Shown: positions 59,478-64,000 of the stretch, in pieces
Layout: each line of letters begins with the position of its first letter
How positions within the stretch are numbered: the first letter of the stretch is position 1
Origin: JBDHWG01 sp039810085
GTDB taxonomy: Bacteria; Chloroflexota; Anaerolineae; Epilineales; JAHCIE01
Assembly: GCA_039810085.1 (NCBI GenBank)
Contig: JBDHWG010000001.1
Span: 248,001 to 312,000 of the forward strand
Reading direction: 5' to 3'
Length of the DNA stretch: 64,000 bases
The notes under the pieces: model-generated
Seen by the model: only the letters and a program-made list of their open reading frames with translations
Databases searched by the model: none
Told to the model about the DNA's origin: nothing
Translations under genes and position numbers: made by a program

Positions 59478-59876
59478 ATGAGCGCCATTCACCAGGCCCA
59501 CCTGCGGATTGCCCGGCCGACGGATAATCTCCCGGCGCTCATCCCGTTCTATCGGGACGGTCTCGGCTTTGAGGTCATCGGCGCTTTCGAAGACCACGCC
59601 GGGTTTGATGGCGTGATGCTGGGCCACCCTGCGCTTGCCTATCACCTGGAGTTCACGCAGAAGCGCGGGCATACCGTCGGTCGCGCCCCGACGGGCGAGA
59701 ATCTGCTGGTCTTCTACCTGCCCGATCAACAGGCGTGGCAGGCGGCGGTGGACCGGATGCTGGCGCACGGCTATCCGCCGGTGGCATCGGTCAATCCCTA
59801 CTGGGATGTGCGCGGCAAGACGTTTGAAGACCCAGATGGCTATCGGATTGTGTTGCAGCAAGCGGCGTGGGAGTAG
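59478..59876 (+). CDS. VOC-superfamily (glyoxalase/bleomycin-resistance-like) protein
   Basis: 132 residues. HQAHLRIARPTDNLPALIPF, YRDGLGFEVIGAFEDHAGFD, LGHPALAYHLEFTQKRGHTV and GKTFEDPDGYRIVLQQAAWE show the two beta-alpha-beta-beta-beta halves with His and Glu in metal positions. The substrate is unknown. It starts 21 nt after E1 beta. Confidence 0.9.
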   Translation: MSAIHQAHLRIARPTDNLPALIPFYRDGLGFEVIGAFEDHAGFDGVMLGHPALAYHLEFTQKRGHTVGRAPTGENLLVFYLPDQQAWQAAVDRMLAHGYPPVASVNPYWDVRGKTFEDPDGYRIVLQQAAWE

Positions 59877-59903
59877 TGACCCGCTGAAGGGAAGGCTGAT
59901 TAT

Positions 59904-60140
59904 ATGGGCAAAGAAGTCACTCTCGATGATGTGCTGGACCTAGTCGAGCAACTTTCGGTGATCGATAAAGTGCGCCTCATTGAGCGCCTTGCGCCTCAGA
60001 TTGAGCAAGCGCTGGAAGGGTCATTAGCAACGTCACGGAAGTCGCTCCGAGGCATCTGGAAAGGCGCCGATATCACTGAAGAGGACATTGCCGAGATTCG
60101 CCGCGAGATGTGGAGTAACATTCCGCGAGACGACATATGA
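59904..60140 (+). CDS. Antitoxin of a decayed VapBC-type pair
   Basis: 78 residues: MGKEVTLDDVLDLVEQLSVI, DKVRLIERLAPQIEQALEGS and EEDIAEIRREMWSNIPRDDI. The acidic C-terminus and overlap with a PIN gene (ATGA) mark it as antitoxin; the N-terminal family is not one I can name. GAAGGGAAGG lies upstream. The frame is intact. Confidence 0.75.
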   Translation: MGKEVTLDDVLDLVEQLSVIDKVRLIERLAPQIEQALEGSLATSRKSLRGIWKGADITEEDIAEIRREMWSNIPRDDI

Positions 60141-60395
60141 TGGTTAACGCCGTCACCGATACACACGGCCTCATTTGGTATCTTGAGAATGACCCTCGAC
60201 TGGGGAAGGAAGCGCTCGCCTCCTTCAACGCATGTGACCGTGGCGAGATCGTGATCTTCGTTCCCACTATATGCCTCGTGGAACTCATCTACTTACAGGA
60301 GAAAGGGCGAATTCGTCCTGATTTGAAGGCTGAGCTTGCCGCTCATAAGTCGAGATCGCCTGATCCAGCTATCAGACGTTGAGACAATCTGGTAA
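60137..60395 (+). pseudogene. VapC-type PIN toxin, broken by an internal out-of-frame deletion
   Basis: The start (VNAVTDTHGLIWYLENDPRL, VFVPTICLVELIYLQEKGRI, roughly 69 residues) is a normal PIN N-terminus with Asp in TDTHG and Glu in CLVELIY. The frame then drifts and stops at 60382. In another frame, the last 51 nt before 60395 read ISRDRLIQLSDVETIW and stop, the standard C-terminus of this PIN subfamily. About 45 central codons, including the third catalytic Asp region, are therefore missing and the tail is out of frame. The LLM gene follows. Confidence 0.85.
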
Positions 60396-60414
60396 GATGA
60401 GTGAGGACACACGT

Positions 60415-61245
60415 ATGCGCTATGGATTCGTCATGCCGAGCGGGGATGCGCGAACGGCGGCGGAGATGGCGGCAGCGGTCGAAGCGGCCGGGTGGGATGG
60501 CTTCTTCGTCTGGGAGCCGGTGTGGGGCATTGACGCCTGGGTGTGCCTGACGGCGGCGGCCATGCGCACCGAGCGCATCCGCCTCGGCACGCTGCTCAGC
60601 CCGGTCTCGCGCATGCGCCCGTGGGACCTGGCGGGCAAGGCGGCCACGCTGGACAACCTCTCCGGCGGGCGCGTCATCCTCTCCGTCGGGCTGGGCGCAA
60701 CGGATACCGGCTTCGCCGAGTTCGGGGAAGTGACCGACCGCAAGACCCGCGCCGAGCTGATGGACGAGGGGCTGGACATCATGAGCGGGCTGTGGCGGGG
60801 CCAGCCGTTCAGCTACGAGGGCAAGCACTACACGGTCCGGCCGACGACCTTCAACGTTCCCCCGCCACCCGTCCAGCAGCCGCGCATCCCCATCTGGGTT
60901 GTCGGCGCGTGGCCCCGCCCGAAGTCCATGGCGCGCGTCCTCAAGTACGACGGCATCCTGCCTACAGTCATGGACGCTAACGGGCCGCGCCAAGCCAACC
61001 TGGACGAGGTGCGCGAGATAGCCAAATTCGTGGCATTTCGCCGCCCGCCGGGCATCCCCTTCGACATCGTTGTCGAGGGTGTCACACCGGCGGACGACCC
61101 CGCTCAGGCCGCTGACATCGTTGCACCATGGGCCGATGCGGGCGCGACGTGGTGGATCGAGGCGCTGTGGACGGCGCCCAGTGGCGAAGAAGGCGCTGAG
61201 ATGATTCGCCGCCGCATCGCCGCCGGACCGCCACGCCGCCAGTAA
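60415..61245 (+). CDS. LLM-class F420-dependent oxidoreductase
   Basis: 276 residues from the ATG at 60415; an in-frame ATG at 60397 is possible. RYGFVMPSGDARTAAEMAAA, AGWDGFFVWEPVWGIDAWVC, RLGTLLSPVSRMRPWDLAGK, LDNLSGGRVILSVGLGATDT and PRIPIWVVGAWPRPKSMARV are luciferase-like signatures. It differs from the paralogue at 55933 in the insertion loops. Its first codons overlap the region of the broken vapC tail only marginally. Confidence 0.9.
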   Translation: MRYGFVMPSGDARTAAEMAAAVEAAGWDGFFVWEPVWGIDAWVCLTAAAMRTERIRLGTLLSPVSRMRPWDLAGKAATLDNLSGGRVILSVGLGATDTGFAEFGEVTDRKTRAELMDEGLDIMSGLWRGQPFSYEGKHYTVRPTTFNVPPPPVQQPRIPIWVVGAWPRPKSMARVLKYDGILPTVMDANGPRQANLDEVREIAKFVAFRRPPGIPFDIVVEGVTPADDPAQAADIVAPWADAGATWWIEALWTAPSGEEGAEMIRRRIAAGPPRRQ

Positions 61246-61293
61246 TTCGCCGCCGGGCTGCGACAACAAAGTCTCTTGGCAGTCAGACTTTAT

Positions 61294-61321
61294 TTGCGCA
61301 AACGCTCCTCAGCCGTATAAT
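61294..61321 (+). promoter_or_regulatory. Promoter of the membrane-anchored lectin-fold protein gene
   Basis: TTGCGC (61294-61299), 16 nt, and a perfect TATAAT (61316-61321), about 42 nt before the GTG at 61363. Confidence 0.55.
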
Positions 61322-61362
61322 CTAAGGTAGACTTAAAATTCTGCTGGTTCCTGGAGAGCTTT

Positions 61363-62118
61363 GTGGCGGCTGAGCCTTCCCTTCCTCCCGCATCGCCCTC
61401 GCGCGTTGGAGCGCCCTGTCTTCTCATAGGTTGTGTCGGCCTTGGCCTTGCCACACTGGTATCGTGCCTGCTGTTTGCCGCTCTCTTGCGCGCGACAGGC
61501 GGCGAGCCTGTCCGCACGCTGCTCAACCGCTTCCAGTCCGGCGGCGATGTGAGCCTCCCCCCGCTGACGAGCCGCGATACTGTGTTCGCCGACGATTTCA
61601 TGGATAACAAGGCCGGTTGGCGCGCGTTCAACGGACGCGAAGGCAGCGCCGCTGTCGGGGATGGGCGGCTGCTGCTCACCGTGATCGGCCCCTCGCAGGA
61701 CGTCTGGACGACGATGCGCGGCAGCTACGACGACTTCCGCCTCGAGATCGACGGCGGCCTTATGTCGGGCGCCGACGATACCAGCTACGGCGTCATCTTT
61801 CGCTACCAGGACGACGCCAACTACTACCAGTTCGACGTGGATGGGCAGGGGAGCTACACCCTGGGCAAGATTGTCAAGGGCGACTGGGAACCCATCATCG
61901 ACCTGACGTCGTCCGACGCGATTCAGGCGGGTCAGGCGCTCAACCACTTCGAGGTGCGCGCCGTCGGCGACCGCATTACGGTCAGCGTCAACGGCCGCCG
62001 GCTCGACCAGGTGCAGGACGCGACATTCGCGCGCGGCGCCATTGGCGTGACGGCGGGCCTGGATAGCGCCTCGACGAGCCAGGTTGTCTTCCGCACCCTC
62101 CGCCTCTACCGCCCCTAA
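61363..62118 (+). CDS. Membrane-anchored protein with a concanavalin/LamG-like domain
   Basis: 251 residues from a GTG, with GGAG in CTGGAGAGCTTT upstream. A single membrane helix (about 22-44: LIGCVGLGLATLVSCLLFAA) is followed by an extracellular beta-sandwich: FADDFMDNKAGWRAFNGREG, TMRGSYDDFRLEIDGGLMSG, YGVIFRYQDDANYYQFDVDG, HFEVRAVGDRITVSVNGRRL and AIGVTAGLDSASTSQVVFRT. This resembles the DUF1080/LamG lectin fold but no catalytic residue is evident; glycan binding is an inference. Confidence 0.82.
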   Translation: MAAEPSLPPASPSRVGAPCLLIGCVGLGLATLVSCLLFAALLRATGGEPVRTLLNRFQSGGDVSLPPLTSRDTVFADDFMDNKAGWRAFNGREGSAAVGDGRLLLTVIGPSQDVWTTMRGSYDDFRLEIDGGLMSGADDTSYGVIFRYQDDANYYQFDVDGQGSYTLGKIVKGDWEPIIDLTSSDAIQAGQALNHFEVRAVGDRITVSVNGRRLDQVQDATFARGAIGVTAGLDSASTSQVVFRTLRLYRP

Positions 62119-62132
62119 TCTAAACAGAACGC

Positions 62133-62165
62133 ACAGGGCCTCGCTCGATACGAGCGAGGCCCTGT
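62133..62165. terminator. Bidirectional terminator between convergent genes
   Basis: A perfect 15-bp stem, ACAGGGCCTCGCTCG (62133-62147) and CGAGCGAGGCCCTGT (62151-62165), with loop ATA, followed by ATCTTTCC on the plus strand. It stands between the lectin-fold gene and pspA. Confidence 0.85.
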
Positions 62166-62200
62166 ATCTTTCCGCGCGACGGCTGCGAGAGCCTGGCGAA

Positions 62201-62917
62201 TTAGCCCTGGCTGCCGGAGGTTCCAGCGCCGGTCGACGGCGCATCCGAACTGCCCTTGACGCGGGTCTTGAGGGCGGCGAGCTGCGCCTCGATGTCGGGG
62301 TCTTCCAACTTATCGAACTCCTTGTCCACCGATGTGGTGCTCTCGACCATCTCGGCTGAGGCGGCGGCGCGCGCCTCCTCTGTCCGCACCTTGTCTTCCA
62401 TGCGGCTCATCTCGCTGCCGAAGTCGGGCACTTGTGACATCTGGGATTGGGCCTGCGACATCTGCTGCTTGGCCGCGGCCGCCCGGCTGCGGGCGATCAG
62501 CGTGTCGCGCTGGCGCTTGGCGCTCTCATACTTCGACTCCAACTCGTCGAGCTGCGAGCGCAGGCGGGCGACGAGCGCCTCCTGGTCGGCCAGCTGCTGC
62601 TGGTAGACGGTCAGCTGCGACTGGTAGTCGCGGGAGCGGCGCAGCGCCTCGCGGGCCAGGTCGTCGCGGTTCTGCTGAACAGCCAGCTCAGCCTTGTGGT
62701 TCCACTCGTTGACTTCCTTCTGCGTATCCAGCACCCGCGCTTCCAGGAGCTTCTGCTGCGCCAGCATCTCGGTCGTCTGGGCGCGAGCATCCTGAATGGC
62801 GCTTTCCATGTCGCGGATGATCTGGTTGATCATCTTTTCCGGGTCCTCGGCGTGATCCAGCATGTCGTTGATATTGGCGCGGAGGATCGTCGAAATTCGC
62901 TCAAAAATCCCTGGCAT
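62201..62917 (-). CDS. pspA: PspA/IM30-family (ESCRT-III-like) membrane-stress protein
   Basis: 238 residues. GIFERISTILRANINDMLDH and AEDPEKMINQIIRDMESAIQ form the diagnostic N-terminal amphipathic helix and alpha-1 region. A long coiled coil follows (about 25-185), with Met/Gln/Ser-rich AAKQQMSQAQSQMSQV and a disordered Ser/Gly tail. PspA oligomerises on the inner membrane and protects it under stress. AAAGGAGCGCCACG precedes the ATG. A sensor kinase gene lies upstream on the same strand. Confidence 0.95.
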   Translation of the reverse strand: MPGIFERISTILRANINDMLDHAEDPEKMINQIIRDMESAIQDARAQTTEMLAQQKLLEARVLDTQKEVNEWNHKAELAVQQNRDDLAREALRRSRDYQSQLTVYQQQLADQEALVARLRSQLDELESKYESAKRQRDTLIARSRAAAAKQQMSQAQSQMSQVPDFGSEMSRMEDKVRTEEARAAASAEMVESTTSVDKEFDKLEDPDIEAQLAALKTRVKGSSDAPSTGAGTSGSQG

Positions 62918-62970
62918 CGTGGCGCTCCTTTTCTATCCTGTGCTCGTCTCGCGTGAGCTAGTTTCCTGCT

Positions 62971-62999
62971 ATTATAGCCGTCTTACCGCGTTAGCGCAA
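62971..62999 (-). promoter_or_regulatory. pspA promoter
   Basis: On the minus strand TTGCGC (62999-62994), 17 nt, and a perfect TATAAT (62976-62971), about 53 nt before the ATG. It looks like a housekeeping promoter, not a sigma-54 site. Confidence 0.65.
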
Positions 63000-63049
63000 C
63001 GGCGTCCACATCGCTATACGGCGGATCCCTCAAAGGGTTGCGAGAAATG

Positions 63050-63147
63050 TGACGGGAGTGACGCAGAAAGGCGTGGCGGAGTGACGGGGTGACGATGTGA
63101 TACAGAGAGGCGCGACGCGGTGACGAGGTGACGAGGTGAGTGCAGTT
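63050..63147. repeat. GTGACGAGG 9-mer repeat tract
   Basis: Degenerate units such as GAGTGACGGGGTGACGATG and GCGGTGACGAGGTGACGAGG, followed by the inverted type TTCGTCACTTC, which runs into the end of the kinase gene (SEGVTGKEVTK at its C-terminus is repeat-like). It is the same family as 20643-20700. Confidence 0.8.
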
Positions 63148-64000
63148 TCACTTCGTCACTTCTTTCCCCGTCACTCCCTCACTCTCCCATTCCTCCGGCG
63201 CCGCCGGCAGCCACACGGTGAACTTGCTGCCCCTGCCCGGCTCGCTCTCGACCGTGATCTGCCCGCCGTGGCTCTCCACCACCCACTTGGCGATGGGCAG
63301 GCCCAAGCCCGTCCCGCCGGGCCGCCCGGCGCGTGGCTTGGCGTCGGGCACGCGGTAGAAGCGCTCGAAGATGTGCGCCAGGTGCTCCGGCGCGATGCCC
63401 AGGCCAGTGTCGGTAATCTCGACGCGCACCCACGATGGGTCGGCGACCAGGGACAGGCAGACCTGGCCGCCATCCGGCGTGTACTTGATGGCGTTGTCCA
63501 CCAGGTTCAGGATGACTTCCTTGAGCCGGTCGGGGTCGCCCGCTACCATCGCCACGTCCAGGTTGCCGAGGTTGACGGAGACGCCGCCAGCCAGGGTCTT
63601 GGCCTGCTGGTAGACCTCCAGCACGAGGGTCGTCATCTCCACCGGCGCGTGTTGGAACCCCTGTCCCGCGTCGGCCTGGGCCAGCAGCAGCAAATCGCCC
63701 ACCACGCGGGACAGACGGCGCGTCTCCTTGCGCACCGCTTCCAGGGCCACCCTTTGCTCAGCCGGGTCAGGGACGCCCGCCAGAAGCAGTTCGACGTTGC
63801 CCTGGATCGCCGTGAGCGGGGTGCGCAGGGCGTGGGAGGCGTCGGCGAGGAATCGCTGCTGCGCCTCGAAAGCGCGCTGGATGCGCTCCAACATGGCGTT
63901 GAACGTTCCCGCCAGTCGGCCCACCTCGTCGTTCGGGCCGACGTACTCGATGCGGCGGTGGGTGTCCTCGGCGCGCTGAATCTGGTCCGCCAGGGCCGTA
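63148..64000 (-). CDS. Sensor histidine kinase, C-terminal part (N-terminus beyond window)
   Basis: About 284 residues are visible and the frame is open to the window edge. The order is HAMP end (VGPNDEVGRLAGTFNAMLER), HisKA dimerisation domain with phosphorylated His in RFLADASHALRTPLTAIQGN, and HATPase with N-box LKEVILNLVDNAIKYTPDGG, DTGLGIAPEHLAHIFERFYR and G2 box GTGLGLPIAKWVVESHGG. The last residues before the stop look repeat-derived. The response regulator would be expected beyond the edge. It is upstream of pspA on the same strand but separated by a repeat tract and a separate promoter. Confidence 0.95.
   Translation of the reverse strand, partial: TALADQIQRAEDTHRRIEYVGPNDEVGRLAGTFNAMLERIQRAFEAQQRFLADASHALRTPLTAIQGNVELLLAGVPDPAEQRVALEAVRKETRRLSRVVGDLLLLAQADAGQGFQHAPVEMTTLVLEVYQQAKTLAGGVSVNLGNLDVAMVAGDPDRLKEVILNLVDNAIKYTPDGGQVCLSLVADPSWVRVEITDTGLGIAPEHLAHIFERFYRVPDAKPRAGRPGGTGLGLPIAKWVVESHGGQITVESEPGRGSKFTVWLPAAPEEWESEGVTGKEVTK

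Overview
The window is GC-rich (apart from one AT-richer gene) and densely coding on both strands. Gene content points to a Chloroflexota bacterium: F420-type LLM-class oxidoreductases, GAF/PP2C partner-switching regulators, secreted LysM proteins, DUF433/DUF5615 and VapBC modules, a DUF4242 protein, PspA, and many families of short dispersed inverted repeats. This placement is inferred from gene style, not from a marker gene. I found no rRNA, tRNA or CRISPR array.

Layout. 1-9.9 kb (minus strand): an edge-truncated membrane glycosyltransferase, recQ, two paralogous LysM-trypsin-like proteases flanking a decayed toxin-antitoxin pair, ligA, a beta-CASP metallo-hydrolase and a LOG-family protein. 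10-14 kb: a secreted beta-propeller, a DUF4242 protein, a TPR remnant, a DUF433/DUF5615 pair and an HI0933-type flavoprotein. 14-19 kb (plus): tilS, an EamA transporter, an RlmI-like methyltransferase and a CPBP protease. 19-23 kb: a sugar/glycogen block (pgi, glgC, a stand-alone CBM48 protein) that also holds an AAC(6')-Ii-like acetyltransferase. 23-28.3 kb: secreted and surface proteins, namely a CAP/SH3b protein, a phospholipase D-like lipoprotein, and three tandem LysM proteins with Tyr/Asn/Gly-rich tails. 28.4-33.4 kb: an SGNH lipoprotein coupled to an ABC ATPase, then a very large FtsX-type permease.

33.4-36.2 kb is the outlier. It is one AT-richer gene for a NACHT NTPase with a small N-terminal adaptor-like domain, several membrane helices and a TPR tail. 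It looks like a horizontally acquired conflict or signalling protein. 36.5-44.9 kb (minus) holds ThuA, SDR, tpiA and a four-gene partner-switching cluster: STAS, GAF-PP2C, an anti-sigma kinase fused to STAS, and a membrane GAF-PP2C. 45-64 kb holds a molybdopterin oxidoreductase, an aminotransferase, rsgA, a PHP phosphatase, an M29 aminopeptidase, a second EamA transporter, two LLM oxidoreductases, a low-molecular-weight tyrosine phosphatase, E1 alpha/beta of a 2-oxoacid dehydrogenase, a second decayed VapBC pair, pspA and the end of a sensor kinase.

Three themes recur. First, near-consensus promoters (TTGnnn, 16-17 nt, TATAAT) are readable in front of many genes. Second, repeat families reach into genes: they supply a promoter element for tilS and in-frame peptides in Pgi and the first glycosyltransferase. 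Third, two of the three PIN-type toxin genes are broken by internal out-of-frame deletions while their antitoxins remain intact. Gene boundaries were chosen by Shine-Dalgarno match, overlap with neighbours and promoter position; start codons are the least certain part.
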